A DNA stretch of 39,386 nucleotides from an uncultured Flavobacterium sp. Its GTDB lineage: Bacteria; Bacteroidota; Bacteroidia; Flavobacteriales; Flavobacteriaceae. The notes below the pieces were generated by a model. It saw nothing but the letters and a program-made list of their open reading frames with translations, had not been told where the DNA came from and did no database searches. The translations under genes and the position numbers were made by a program. Position 1 is the stretch's first letter, and every line of letters begins with the position of its first letter. Shown in pieces: positions 8,740 through 18,600 of this stretch. The stretch covers positions 1-39,386 of the forward strand of contig CANQRD010000013.1 in NCBI GenBank assembly GCA_947626185.1, read 5' to 3'.

Positions 8740-8967
8740 GTGAATACGACATTAGACTTACTTAAAAAAAATCAAAAAGCTGTTATTGCTAATTTCGACA
8801 TGCACCATGTACCATTGAAGTTATTAGAAATGGGCTGTTTGCCAGGAAATGATGTTGAGCTATTGGAAGTAGCTCCTTTTGGTGATCCACTTTATTTGTG
8901 TATTAACGATACTCATTTATCCATTAGAAAAGAACTTGCCAAAGAAATTTTGATAGAAATAAAGTAA
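8740..8967 (+). CDS. feoA: FeoA-family ferrous iron transport protein
   Basis: FeoA is a small cytoplasmic SH3-like protein that assists FeoB in ferrous iron uptake. From GTG 8740 the protein has 75 residues, the usual FeoA size, with the typical layout: a start helix LDLLKKNQKAVI, the conserved turn LLEMGCLPGNDVELLEVAPFGDPL, and the C-terminal LSIRKELAKEILIE. The open frame extends upstream to a TTG at 8692, but the promoter box lies inside that extension. It precedes feoB by 23 bp and is surely cotranscribed with it. Confidence 0.93.
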   Translation: MNTTLDLLKKNQKAVIANFDMHHVPLKLLEMGCLPGNDVELLEVAPFGDPLYLCINDTHLSIRKELAKEILIEIK

Positions 8968-8990
8968 GTAGTAACAGATAAACTATCTAA

Positions 8991-11093
8991 ATGAAAAATA
9001 ATATTAAAGTTGCATTATTAGGAAATCCAAATGTTGGAAAAACTTCTGTATTTAATGCACTTACAGGATTAAATCATAAAATTGGAAATTATCCAGGTAT
9101 TACTGTCGATAAAAAAAGTGGTAGTATAAAGTTTAACAACGGCGATGTAGCTACAATAATTGATTTACCAGGTACTTATAGCATCAATGCAAGTTCATTA
9201 GACGAAAAAATTGTAATGGATTTATTATTTGATCCAAGCAATCTAGACTATCCAGACTTAGCCATTGTTGTTGTTGATATAGAAAATATTAAGCGAAATC
9301 TTTTATTGTTTACCCAAGTAAAAGAATTGGGAATACCAACTTTATTAGTTGTGAATATGGCTGATACCATGGAGGCAAAAGGGATTAGTATTGATATTGA
9401 AAAACTCCAGCATTTATTAAAAACAAAAATCGTTTTAGTTAGTGCAAAAAAGAATTTAGGTATCGACGAACTAAAACAAGCAATCTTAGATTATGATACT
9501 TATTCAACAGAATCATGTGTTAATACAACTGTTGTAGACGAAGAGTTTTTTAGCAAATTAGCATTAAGCTTTCCTAGCTTGTCTGTATATCGCTTGTGGA
9601 TGATTCTAACACAAGATATTACAATAGGCTCTATTTCTAAAAAAGATATAGAAGCTAAGGGATTTTCTTTATCTGAATCAGCAATGAAACGCTTACAACA
9701 ACGCAAAACAATAAAGCGTTATCAATATATTAGTGAAATATTAAAAGATTCATACGTAAAAGATAAGTCTAAAGCAAAAGATATTCGGAGTAAAATTGAT
9801 CGTTTGCTAACAGATAGAATTTGGGGATACATTATTTTCTTTGCTGTAATGTTGTTGGTATTCCAAGCAATTTTTCAATGGTCAAGTTATCCAATGGACT
9901 GGATTGATGATAAGTTTGGAGAGTTGTCGGGATGGATACACCAAGTGATGGCACCAGGAAAACTTACCGATCTTATTGCCGATGGTATTGTGCCAGGTAT
10001 TGGAGGAATCATGCCTTTTATACCACAAATTGCCATTTTATTTATGTTTATTTCTATTTTAGAAGAAACGGGTTATATGAGTAGAGTGGTATTTCTGATG
10101 GACCGTATAATGCGTCCTTTCGGATTAAGTGGAAAATCAGTTGTACCTTTAATTTCTGGTAATGCATGTGCTATCCCAGCAATTATGTCTGCTAGAAACA
10201 TTGAAAATTCAAAAGAGCGATTAATTACTATTTTAGTTACGCCTTTTACAACATGTTCGGCACGTATACCAGTATACATTATTTTGATTTCTATTATAAT
10301 TCCTGACGAAAAATTGTTTGGATTTATTGGTCTTCAAGGGCTAACAATGACCATATTTTATTTTATCGGATTTCTTTTTGCTTTGTTGAGTGCTTGGGTT
10401 TTAAAACACTTTATTAAAGTACCTTATAAATCTTATTTTGTAATTGAAATGCCTGATTACAGAATGCCAATTGCAAAAAGTGTTATTTCTACAATGTATG
10501 AAAAAACAAAATCTTTTGTTGTTGGAGCAGGTAAAATTATTTTTGTTCTTTCAATTATTTTATGGTTTTTAGGATCACACGGGCCAAGTGCTAGGTATGA
10601 TAATGCAGAAGAAGTAATTACCGAGAAATACAAGGGAGTAGAGCTTTCTGAACAAGAATTTGAAGATTATGTGGCTGGATATCAATTAGAGAATTCTTAT
10701 ATCGGAATTGTAGGGAAAAAGATAGAACCCGTTTTAAAACCATTAGGATACGATTGGAAAATTGGTATTGCTGTGATGACATCATTTGTGGCAAGAGAAG
10801 TTTTTGTAGGAACATTAGCTACAATCTACAATGTAGGTTCTAGTGGAGAGGAGGAAGAGACTATCAAGTCTAGAATGGAAGCTGAGGTTTGGCCAGAAAC
10901 GGGAGAAAAAGTATTTACTATGGCAACAGGTATTTCATTAATGTTTTTCTATGCTTTTGCAATGCAATGTGCATCAACAGTTGCAATTACACGAAGAGAA
11001 ACTAAATCTTGGAAATGGACCATCTATCAAATGGTTTTCATGACAGGATTGGCTTATTTGGCTGGATTTATTGCATATCAGTTATTAAAATAA
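8991..11093 (+). CDS. feoB: Ferrous iron transporter FeoB
   Basis: FeoB is the inner-membrane Fe2+ permease with a cytosolic GTPase domain. The 700 residues contain G1 GNPNVGKT (11-18), G2 PGIT (36-39), G3 DLPG (59-62) and G4 NMAD (123-126), then a GDI-like helical region and a C-terminal membrane part. The Gate regions are conserved: LEETGYMSRVVFLMDR, SGNACAIPAIM and TPFTTCSARIP with the conserved Cys. A hydrophilic insert around 540-610 separates the last membrane segments. Length is normal for Bacteroidota members. It is followed by the 46-residue Cys-rich protein at 6 bp. Confidence 0.97.
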   Translation: MKNNIKVALLGNPNVGKTSVFNALTGLNHKIGNYPGITVDKKSGSIKFNNGDVATIIDLPGTYSINASSLDEKIVMDLLFDPSNLDYPDLAIVVVDIENIKRNLLLFTQVKELGIPTLLVVNMADTMEAKGISIDIEKLQHLLKTKIVLVSAKKNLGIDELKQAILDYDTYSTESCVNTTVVDEEFFSKLALSFPSLSVYRLWMILTQDITIGSISKKDIEAKGFSLSESAMKRLQQRKTIKRYQYISEILKDSYVKDKSKAKDIRSKIDRLLTDRIWGYIIFFAVMLLVFQAIFQWSSYPMDWIDDKFGELSGWIHQVMAPGKLTDLIADGIVPGIGGIMPFIPQIAILFMFISILEETGYMSRVVFLMDRIMRPFGLSGKSVVPLISGNACAIPAIMSARNIENSKERLITILVTPFTTCSARIPVYIILISIIIPDEKLFGFIGLQGLTMTIFYFIGFLFALLSAWVLKHFIKVPYKSYFVIEMPDYRMPIAKSVISTMYEKTKSFVVGAGKIIFVLSIILWFLGSHGPSARYDNAEEVITEKYKGVELSEQEFEDYVAGYQLENSYIGIVGKKIEPVLKPLGYDWKIGIAVMTSFVAREVFVGTLATIYNVGSSGEEEETIKSRMEAEVWPETGEKVFTMATGISLMFFYAFAMQCASTVAITRRETKSWKWTIYQMVFMTGLAYLAGFIAYQLLK

Positions 11094-11099
11094 TAGTAA

Positions 11100-11240
11100 A
11101 TGGATTATCAAGAAATTATCACTTATGGATTACTTATTTTTGCAGTAGCTTATCTTATCAAAAAGTTCTTCTGGAAAAAAGCAAGTAAGAAAAATAACGA
11201 CGGAAGTTCGTCTTGTGGTACAAACTGCGGATGTTCTTAA
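11100..11240 (+). CDS. FeoB-associated Cys-rich membrane protein (46 aa)
   Basis: A short frame of 46 residues starts 6 bp after the feoB stop. It has one membrane helix (about 8-21, GLLIFAVAYLI), a basic stretch (KKFFWKKASKKN) and ends SSSCGTNCGCS with three cysteines. This layout matches the FeoB-associated Cys-rich membrane protein family, which is found only beside feoB; the Cys tail may bind or sense iron at the exit of the channel (inference). A terminator follows directly, which marks it as the last gene of feoA-feoB. Small size makes it easy to miss. Confidence 0.85.
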   Translation: MDYQEIITYGLLIFAVAYLIKKFFWKKASKKNNDGSSSCGTNCGCS

Positions 11241-11245
11241 TAAAT

Positions 11246-11278
11246 AAAAAAATCGATTCTTTTAGAGTCGATTTTTTT
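11246..11278 (+). terminator. Terminator of the feo operon
   Basis: Stem of 15 bp including one T-G pair (11246-11260 with 11264-11278), a three-base loop and a seven-T run, six bases after the stop codon of the Cys-rich gene. Confidence 0.85.
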
Positions 11279-11336
11279 ATTAAACGAGATGAAATTGTCT
11301 TCTAATAAAAGTAGATTTGATGATAAATCATAGATC

Positions 11337-11379
11337 AAAAAAAAGCTAAGTTTCTTTTAGAGAAGACCTAGCTTTTTTT
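11337..11379 (-). terminator. Terminator of the nuo operon
   Basis: The outer stem (A-run plus GCTA at 11337-11348 with TAGC plus T-run at 11369-11379) encloses an imperfect inner hairpin. On the minus strand it follows nuoN and ends in T8. It is symmetric enough to act on both strands. Confidence 0.8.
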
Positions 11380-11398
11380 GATTTGTTATTAATACAAT

Positions 11399-12775
11399 TT
11401 AGAATAGACCTAGTAGTAATGATGGATAAAGTCCAAATACTATAATTAGTACCGCAGATATAACACCAACAATCTTATAAGTTGCAGGTACTGTTATTAC
11501 CACCATTTCTTCGTCATTATTGGTTGTTGTAAACATTGATACAACAATTTTTAAGTAGTAATAAATACTAATAAATGAATTGATTACTCCAAAAATAACC
11601 AATGTGATGAATCCGTTTTTAACAGCATCGGAAAATAAGAAAAACTTACCGAAAAATCCTGCAAAAATTGGAATTCCTCCCATCGATAATAAAGCAACTG
11701 TAAATACTATAGCCATTAATGGATTTTTTCTAGCTAATCCCTTAAAGTTGGCAATCTCCTCATTGCTTTTTCCACTTGATACAATAATTAAAACTGTAAA
11801 AGCTGCAATTCCTGCAAAAGCATAAGAAGTTGCATAATAGAAAAGGTGAGGAGTAGCTAATCCTAAGGCTACAAGTGACATCATCATAAAACCAGCATGA
11901 GAAATACCTGAGTACGCTAAAAGGCGTTTCATGTTGTCCTGTCTCAAAGCCATAATGTTACCTACAGTCATTGTTAAAATTGAAATTATAACTAAAATGT
12001 TTGTATAGCTAGACGGCATATCGAATAAGAAGTTATTCGCTATTTTATATAATGTTGCTACAGCTGTAACTTTAACCAAAGTACTCATAAGAGCAGTAGT
12101 AAGACTTGGTGCTCCTTGGTAAACGTCTGGTGCCCAAAAATGGAAAGGTACAGCAGCAATTTTAAATAACATACCAATAAGAATCATTACAATTCCCATA
12201 CCATACCACACAGGCATTGTTGAGGTAGTAGCTGTTTGTGCAATTGTTACAATATCAAAAGAACCTGTTGCTCCATAAAGTAAAGCAATTCCGAAAAGAA
12301 TTATTCCTGAAGCGAATGAACCCAACAAGAAATACTTCATTGCAGACTCATTACTTTTGATGTTTTTAAAATCTGTACCACAAAGAATATACAAAGTGAT
12401 CGATAATATTTCTAAACCAACAAAAAACATCGCCATATTTCCAAAGCTTACCATGGAAATAGCCCCCATTAGCAAAAAGAGCTTTAGAGAAATGTAATCT
12501 GATATTTTCGAATACTGATTTTGATAAAAATCTTTACTCAAAGCAATTAACAAAATGGTAAGTGCAATAAACAAAGATGAAAAGGCGGTAGAGAATCGTG
12601 TTGATACAAACATATTATTATAATATGCTTCTACAACATCAATATTATAAAGGGTATAACCCAAGATACCTAATAGTCCTGCAATAGCTACTGGAATTAT
12701 CAACTTTCTCAAGTTAATAATTTCTGCTATCAAAACTATTACCGCTAATACTCCAACTGCTATTAATGTATTCAT
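11399..12775 (-). CDS. nuoN: NADH-quinone oxidoreductase subunit N
   Basis: This is an antiporter-like, proton-pumping membrane subunit of complex I. The 458-residue protein is hydrophobic throughout with about 14 helices. It shows family hallmarks: LSITLYILCG with a membrane-embedded region, FKIAAVPFHFWAPDVYQGAP with the key lysine (K of FKIAAVPFH), and RLLAYSGISHAGF. It is the last gene of the operon, 48 bp after nuoM, and is followed by the operon terminator. NuoN differs from NuoL and NuoM by its position and by the VYQGAP motif. Confidence 0.96.
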   Translation of the reverse strand: MNTLIAVGVLAVIVLIAEIINLRKLIIPVAIAGLLGILGYTLYNIDVVEAYYNNMFVSTRFSTAFSSLFIALTILLIALSKDFYQNQYSKISDYISLKLFLLMGAISMVSFGNMAMFFVGLEILSITLYILCGTDFKNIKSNESAMKYFLLGSFASGIILFGIALLYGATGSFDIVTIAQTATTSTMPVWYGMGIVMILIGMLFKIAAVPFHFWAPDVYQGAPSLTTALMSTLVKVTAVATLYKIANNFLFDMPSSYTNILVIISILTMTVGNIMALRQDNMKRLLAYSGISHAGFMMMSLVALGLATPHLFYYATSYAFAGIAAFTVLIIVSSGKSNEEIANFKGLARKNPLMAIVFTVALLSMGGIPIFAGFFGKFFLFSDAVKNGFITLVIFGVINSFISIYYYLKIVVSMFTTTNNDEEMVVITVPATYKIVGVISAVLIIVFGLYPSLLLGLF

Positions 12776-12823
12776 TTTTTATATTTTGGAATTATTGCTT
12801 AGTACAAGCTAAATTTTTAAACT

Positions 12824-14257
12824 TTATTTAATGTATGATACTATTTCTACCAAACTTGGCGTAATCAAGTCAGTTATTGGCTTTGGATAAATACCTAAGA
12901 AAATAACAATTAGCACTAATATGCCTAAAACTATTTTTTCATTGGTTTTTACATCAGCAAATATTTTTGAATTAGTTTCCCCAAGCATTGATTTTTGAAA
13001 CATTCTTAGCATGTAAAAAGCACCCAAAATAATACTTGTACCTCCAACAATTGCATACCATAAATTTACCTGAGATAAACCATAGAAAAGGTTAAACTCA
13101 CCTATAAAACTAAATGTTCCAGGTAAACCGATTGATGCAAATAATAGGATCATGAATAATGAAGCGAATTGAGGAGCTTGTTGACGAATTCCTCCCATTT
13201 CATTAATATTTCTTGTTTCATATCTTGAGTAGATAATTTCTGCTACAAAAAATAAACCAACAATTACAAAACCGTGTGCTAACATTTGGTAAACAGAGCC
13301 TAATAATCCATCAAGCGTTAAACTGTATGCTCCAGCTGCAATTAATCCAACGTGAGCTAATGATGAGTATGCAAAAAAACGTTTAATGTTTACTTGTTTT
13401 AAAGCTACAATAGAACCATAAACAACCCCTATTAAACACAATACCAAAACAGTTGGCATTAAGTCTTTTGCTGCTGAAGGAGCAATTGGCAATTGCCATC
13501 TAATGATAGAATAAAGTCCCATTTTTAGCATAATACCTGCCAATAACATTGTTCCAACAGTTGGTGCTTTTTCGTAGGTAGAAGCCTGCCAAGTATGAAA
13601 TGGAAATACAGGAATTTTAATAGCGTAAGCAATAAAGAAAGCTAAGAAAATCCAGTATTGTTCATTTGAAGTTAATGTAACGTTATATAAATCATACAAC
13701 ATAAAACTTCCTGCTTTTTGGTATAAGTAGATAAAACCTACCAACATAAATAATGAACCAGCAAAAGTGTAAATAAAGAATTTAAAAATTGCTTTCTTAC
13801 GTGCTTCAAAAGTATCATTACCCCATAGTAGGGCAATAAAATAAATAGGAATAAGTGCTAATTCCCAAAAGATATAATATAAAAAACCGTCTGATGCTAA
13901 GAATGTACCTGTCATGGCAAATGACATAAATAGTACAAGTGCGTAGAATATGTTCGAATTTTTAATATGATTACCAAATGATGATAATATAATTACTGGA
14001 GTTAACAAAGTGGTAAGTAATACCAATGCTAATGACAAACCATCTGCTTTTAAAGCAAAGTGAATGTTTGGATTAGAGATCCATTGCGTAGTAAAACTTG
14101 AGCTAATTCCTGAATTGTGTTGGCAAATAAGAAAAGCTGTTTCAATAAAAGCTATGATTCCAAAACCTAAGGCAGTTTTTGAAGCAAGTTTTTTTCCAGC
14201 TAAATAGGTTACAAATGCACCAACTAATAACGTTATTAATAATATAGTTACGTTCAT
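12824..14257 (-). CDS. nuoM: NADH-quinone oxidoreductase subunit M
   Basis: This is the second antiporter-like proton-pumping subunit. It has 477 residues and about 14 membrane helices. Recognisable segments are LYYIFWELALIPIYF with the channel glutamate, KIPVFPFHTWQASTYEKAPT with the lysine/histidine pair and the RFFAYSSLAHVG helix. The length is slightly below the E. coli protein. The gene lies between nuoL (9 bp) and nuoN (48 bp). Confidence 0.97.
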   Translation of the reverse strand: MNVTILLITLLVGAFVTYLAGKKLASKTALGFGIIAFIETAFLICQHNSGISSSFTTQWISNPNIHFALKADGLSLALVLLTTLLTPVIILSSFGNHIKNSNIFYALVLFMSFAMTGTFLASDGFLYYIFWELALIPIYFIALLWGNDTFEARKKAIFKFFIYTFAGSLFMLVGFIYLYQKAGSFMLYDLYNVTLTSNEQYWIFLAFFIAYAIKIPVFPFHTWQASTYEKAPTVGTMLLAGIMLKMGLYSIIRWQLPIAPSAAKDLMPTVLVLCLIGVVYGSIVALKQVNIKRFFAYSSLAHVGLIAAGAYSLTLDGLLGSVYQMLAHGFVIVGLFFVAEIIYSRYETRNINEMGGIRQQAPQFASLFMILLFASIGLPGTFSFIGEFNLFYGLSQVNLWYAIVGGTSIILGAFYMLRMFQKSMLGETNSKIFADVKTNEKIVLGILVLIVIFLGIYPKPITDLITPSLVEIVSYIK

Positions 14258-14266
14258 CTTTCTAAA

Positions 14267-16156
14267 TTATCTTGCAATGAATAAATAATACAATATCAGA
14301 CAGATACCAAATACAAAAGCAAATAAGTAGAAACCAACGTTTCCGTTTTGTACTTTTTTACCTTGCAGTGATAAACCATCAGCAATTTTTGCTAAACCAA
14401 CAATAACCCCCGATAAAGCTACTTCTACAACATCTCTAAAGAATAAAGACAATGTATAAATTGGTTTTACAATAATCTTCATATAAGCTTCATCAATATA
14501 GTATTTATTGTATAAAACTTTGTGTAAACCATGCATTTGATCGTCTGCAGGCGGTGTTTCACTTTTCTGAATGTATTTGCTATAGGCAATAAATAATCCA
14601 ATAAAAGCACCAACAACTGCAACGGCCATTAAAATGTATTCTGTTGTACCGAATGTGTGCGGATGTGCATTAGCATTGTTTACAATTATTGGAGCTAAAT
14701 AGTTGTTTAACCAACTGCTTCCACCTGGTAAACTAATTACTCCACCAACTACCGAAAGAATAGCTAAAATCCATAACGGAGCTGTTATAGCTAAAGGGCT
14801 TTCGTGTAAATGATTTTTCTGCTCTTGTGTTCCTCTAAAGCTTTTAAAGAAAGTTAGGAATAACAATCTAAACATATAGAAAGCAGTCATTACTGATGCT
14901 AATGAACCTAAAATATACAATACTTTATTATGGCTAAATGCCGTCATTAATATTTCATCCTTAGAAAAGAAACCTGAAAAAGGAGGGAACCCAGAAATTG
15001 CTAAAGTTGCTAATAAAAAAGTAGCGTAAGTAGCTGGCATAAATTTTCTTAAACCACCCATTTTTCTCATGTCTTGTTCTCCGCCCATCGCGTGAATAAC
15101 AGATCCTGAACCTAAGAATAAACATGCTTTAAAGAAAGCGTGAGTTATCACATGAAATACTGCAATTTCATAAGCAGCAAATCCGATAGCCATAAACATC
15201 AATCCTAATTGAGAAACTGTAGAGTAGGCCAATACTTTTTTAATGTCTGTTTGAACTAATCCAATAGTTGCGGCAAATAGAGCAGTAATTGCTCCAATAA
15301 TCGCAATTATATTTTGGATATGTGGTGCAAGATCAAAAACAAAGTTTAAACGCGTAATTAAGAAAATACCCGCTGTAACCATTGTAGCTGCGTGAATTAA
15401 TGCAGAAACAGGAGTAGGCCCTGCCATTGCATCGGGTAACCATGTGTAAAGTGGAATTTGTGCACTTTTACCAATAGCTCCAATAAATAGAGCTAACGCA
15501 GCCCAACCAATCCAAGTATTTATTTGATGATTTGTTCCGTTTAATAAAGCATCTTTAATTGTCATATAATCCAGAGATTGGAATAAAAAAGCCAAAATAA
15601 ATACTCCAACTAAAAAACCTAAATCACCAATACGATTCATAATGAAAGCTTTTTTTGCTGCGTCATTATAAGAATGGTTTTTATGCCAAAATCCGATTAG
15701 TAAATAAGAACAAAGTCCAACTCCTTCCCAACCAATAAATGTAATTAGTAAGTTGCTACCTGTAACTAACATAATCATAAAGAAGATAAACAAGTTTAGG
15801 TAAGCGAAGAATTTAGCATAATTCTCATCGCCTTTCATATAGCTTGTAGAGTACCAATGAATTAATGTTCCAATACCTGTAACAAATAACAACCATAAGA
15901 GCGACAATTGATCTAACAAGAAACCAAATGAAACTTTAAAGTTGGCTAAAGCCATCCATTCGAATAAATCAACCTGAATTGCTTCTTTAGTGTTATATAC
16001 CTGTATGAAAGCGGTAACCGAAATGATAAATGAAATTAAAACTGCTAAAGTTGCGATAATTCCAGAACCATTGCCTAATTTTTTCCCGAAGAAAATATTA
16101 ACCAAAGACCCTATTAGAGGGACTAATAATAAAAGTAAAATTACGTTTGTATCCAT
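14267..16156 (-). CDS. nuoL: NADH-quinone oxidoreductase subunit L
   Basis: This is the distal antiporter-like subunit of the membrane arm. The 629 residues include the core antiporter domain with NLLITFIGWEGVGLCSYLLIGFW, KSAQIPLYTWLPDAMAGPTPVSALIHAATMV, and VLAYSTVSQLGLM. The C-terminal part (after about 530) fits the long lateral helix and final anchor of NuoL. It starts 6 bp after nuoK. Confidence 0.97.
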   Translation of the reverse strand: MDTNVILLLLLVPLIGSLVNIFFGKKLGNGSGIIATLAVLISFIISVTAFIQVYNTKEAIQVDLFEWMALANFKVSFGFLLDQLSLLWLLFVTGIGTLIHWYSTSYMKGDENYAKFFAYLNLFIFFMIMLVTGSNLLITFIGWEGVGLCSYLLIGFWHKNHSYNDAAKKAFIMNRIGDLGFLVGVFILAFLFQSLDYMTIKDALLNGTNHQINTWIGWAALALFIGAIGKSAQIPLYTWLPDAMAGPTPVSALIHAATMVTAGIFLITRLNFVFDLAPHIQNIIAIIGAITALFAATIGLVQTDIKKVLAYSTVSQLGLMFMAIGFAAYEIAVFHVITHAFFKACLFLGSGSVIHAMGGEQDMRKMGGLRKFMPATYATFLLATLAISGFPPFSGFFSKDEILMTAFSHNKVLYILGSLASVMTAFYMFRLLFLTFFKSFRGTQEQKNHLHESPLAITAPLWILAILSVVGGVISLPGGSSWLNNYLAPIIVNNANAHPHTFGTTEYILMAVAVVGAFIGLFIAYSKYIQKSETPPADDQMHGLHKVLYNKYYIDEAYMKIIVKPIYTLSLFFRDVVEVALSGVIVGLAKIADGLSLQGKKVQNGNVGFYLFAFVFGICLILYYLFIAR

Positions 16157-16162
16157 GCGGAA

Positions 16163-16483
16163 TTATCCTTTTAAGTTTTTTAAATTATCAATATCAATTG
16201 ATCCAATATTTCTATATATAGATACTAAAATAGCTAATCCTACTGCAACTTCTGCTGCGGCAACTGCCATTGTAAAGAATACAAAAACCTGCCCTTGTGC
16301 ATCTTGATGATAGGTTGAAAAAGCAACTAACAACATGTTAGCAGAGTTCAACATAATTTCAATACACATAAACATTACAATTGCATTTCGTCTATATAAT
16401 ATTCCAAATATTCCTATGCAGAATAATAGGATAGATAAGTAGATATACTTGTCAATACCTATGATTTCAATTATATTTTCCAT
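16163..16483 (-). CDS. nuoK: NADH-quinone oxidoreductase subunit K
   Basis: This is a 106-residue subunit with three membrane helices, homologous to mitochondrial ND4L. The conserved membrane glutamates are visible in MFMCIEIMLNSANM and in VAAAEVAVGLAI, which are part of the central proton path in complex I. It is 2 bp after nuoJ. Confidence 0.96.
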   Translation of the reverse strand: MENIIEIIGIDKYIYLSILLFCIGIFGILYRRNAIVMFMCIEIMLNSANMLLVAFSTYHQDAQGQVFVFFTMAVAAAEVAVGLAILVSIYRNIGSIDIDNLKNLKG

Positions 16484-16485
16484 AA

Positions 16486-17001
16486 TTAAGCTGCTTTATC
16501 TGTTTTGTCTTTTTTAGAAATCAATACAGCTCCAATCATTGCAAGTAATAATAATACTGCAATCATTTCAAAAGGAACAACGTATTCGTTTAATAATACT
16601 TTTCCTAATACTTGAACCGATTGGAAATCTTCTCCCGTATTTGCATACGCCAATTCGTAAGCTTGATTACCTCTAAGTGTGATAGAAAGAAGTAGTAAAC
16701 CAACTAAACAAAATGCTATTGTTGCAACAACTTTTGTAACAAATGGCTTAGATACTTCATGACTAATATTTAGGTTCATTAGCATAATGGTAAATAGCAT
16801 CAAAATCATGATAGCACCAGAATATACCATTATATGTATCATTCCTAAAAATTGAGAATTTAATAAGATATAATGACCAGCAATAGAGAAAAAACTTACT
16901 ACTAACCACAATGCGCTGTGAATAGGATTTTTACTCAATACGGTAAGAACTGCACTTCCGAGTGTAATTGTCGAAAGTATATAAAATAAAATATCTACCA
17001 T
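16486..17001 (-). CDS. nuoJ: NADH-quinone oxidoreductase subunit J
   Basis: This is a 171-residue, five-helix membrane subunit homologous to ND6. The TM3 motif MIHIMVYSGAIMILMLFTIML, with its bulged helix, is well conserved. The short hydrophilic tail KKDKTDKAA fits Bacteroidota members. It is 2 bp after nuoI. Confidence 0.96.
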   Translation of the reverse strand: MVDILFYILSTITLGSAVLTVLSKNPIHSALWLVVSFFSIAGHYILLNSQFLGMIHIMVYSGAIMILMLFTIMLMNLNISHEVSKPFVTKVVATIAFCLVGLLLLSITLRGNQAYELAYANTGEDFQSVQVLGKVLLNEYVVPFEMIAVLLLLAMIGAVLISKKDKTDKAA

Positions 17002-17003
17002 AA

Positions 17004-17552
17004 TTATGCTTGATTATGATTGTTAGTATTGGCAATTGCTGCGTCTAACGGCATCACTAATCTGTCTTTTCCGTAGATAAAGTTTTCACGTGAGCTGTCT
17101 GACTTTGCAATTTCTCCAGATTTTGTAAGATAAATAGCTTGTTTTGGACAAGCTTCTTCACATAATCCACAGAATATACAACGCAACATATTGATTTCGT
17201 AAATCTCTGCATATTTTTCTTCGCGATATAAATGCATTTCGTCTGCCTTTCTTTCTGCAGCTTTCATTGTAATAGCTTCCGCAGGACAAGACAGTGCACA
17301 TAAACCACAAGCAGTGCATCTTTCCCTTCCTTCTTCATCTCTCATTAAAGTATGTCTACCTCGATATACTTTGCTAAAAGGACGTTGTTGTTCAGGATAA
17401 GAAATCGTTACCTTCTTTCTAAACATGTGTTTTAAGGTAACCATCATTCCCTTGATAATTGCTACAAGGTAGATGCGCTCACTCCAAGTTAGCTTCTTGT
17501 CAGAAACCGTTTTCTTTCTTCCTGATAAAGAATAAGTATTTGTTGTTGACAT
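17004..17552 (-). CDS. nuoI: NADH-quinone oxidoreductase subunit I (two 4Fe-4S)
   Basis: It carries clusters N6a and N6b and passes electrons to NuoB. Two ferredoxin motifs are complete: C79, C82, C85, C89 and C125, C128, C131, C135. The region around 25-50 (RIYLVAIIKGMMVTLKHMF) is the amphipathic helix that docks to the membrane arm. At 182 residues it is normal. It is 2 bp from nuoH and nuoJ. Confidence 0.97.
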   Translation of the reverse strand: MSTTNTYSLSGRKKTVSDKKLTWSERIYLVAIIKGMMVTLKHMFRKKVTISYPEQQRPFSKVYRGRHTLMRDEEGRERCTACGLCALSCPAEAITMKAAERKADEMHLYREEKYAEIYEINMLRCIFCGLCEEACPKQAIYLTKSGEIAKSDSSRENFIYGKDRLVMPLDAAIANTNNHNQA

Positions 17553-17554
17553 GT

Positions 17555-18589
17555 TTAATTATTTATAAGTAGAATAACAATAGCGGTAACAATAAGGTTA
17601 AGTAATGCTAATGGAATTAGTGATTTCCAACCTAAACTCATCAATTGGTCATAACGGAAACGTGGCAATGTCCAACGTACCCACATATAAACAAATATGA
17701 AAAAACAAATTTTGACGAATAAGGCAATAATCCCTAATACGTTTGCAATATTAACTCCCCAATTTTCTACTGCCCACGACATTCCTGGGTAGTTGTATGC
17801 TCCAAAATATAAAACAGAAATAATTGAAGCTGAAATAAATAAGTTAGCATATTCAGCAAATAGATAGAATCCCATTTTCATAGAAGAATATTCTGTGTGG
17901 AATCCACCAATAAGCTCTTGTTCACATTCTGCTAAGTCAAAAGGAGCTCTATTTGTTTCTGCAAACGAACAAATTAAGAAAATCAAGAATCCAATTGGTT
18001 GGTAAAATACGTTCCAATTCATTCCAGATTGTTGCAAAGCAATTTCTCTCATGCTCATTGATTGCGTAATTAGCAATAAACTAATTAATGAAAGTCCCAT
18101 GGCAATTTCGTAAGAAATCATTTGAGAAGCTGCACGAATACCACTCATTAGTGAGTATTTGTTATTCGATGCCCAAGCCCCAATCATAATTCCGTATACA
18201 CCAACAGAAAGTACTGCTAGTACGTATAATAAACCAACGTTGATGTCAGCTGCTTGTAAGATAATTTCTCTTCCAAATAACACAAATTTATCTCCCCAAG
18301 GCATTACAGCACTTGTCATCAAAGCCAAAGTCATGGCTAAAAACGGACCAAATTTGAACAAAAACTTGTTTGGTGTATTAGGTTGGTATTCTTCCTTTGC
18401 AAAAAGTTTTAAACCATCTGCCAAAGGTTGTAAAACACCGCCTTTACCTGCACGGTTTGGACCTAAACGATCTTGAATCCAAGCAGCAATTTTTCGTTCA
18501 GCCAGTGTTGCATACATTGCCATTAACATTGTAACTGCAAATACAACAACAATTATAACGGCTTTATCAATAATAATAGCTTTATCCAT
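17555..18589 (-). CDS. nuoH: NADH-quinone oxidoreductase subunit H
   Basis: This membrane subunit, homologous to ND1, forms the quinone entry with NuoB and NuoD. The 344 residues have about eight to nine helices. The signature IQDRLGPNRAGKGGVLQPLADG and the acidic loop AETNRAPFDLAECEQELIGG followed by HTEYS are intact. It starts 11 bp after nuoG. Confidence 0.97.
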   Translation of the reverse strand: MDKAIIIDKAVIIVVVFAVTMLMAMYATLAERKIAAWIQDRLGPNRAGKGGVLQPLADGLKLFAKEEYQPNTPNKFLFKFGPFLAMTLALMTSAVMPWGDKFVLFGREIILQAADINVGLLYVLAVLSVGVYGIMIGAWASNNKYSLMSGIRAASQMISYEIAMGLSLISLLLITQSMSMREIALQQSGMNWNVFYQPIGFLIFLICSFAETNRAPFDLAECEQELIGGFHTEYSSMKMGFYLFAEYANLFISASIISVLYFGAYNYPGMSWAVENWGVNIANVLGIIALFVKICFFIFVYMWVRWTLPRFRYDQLMSLGWKSLIPLALLNLIVTAIVILLINN

Positions 18590-18600
18590 AGTTAGTTGTA

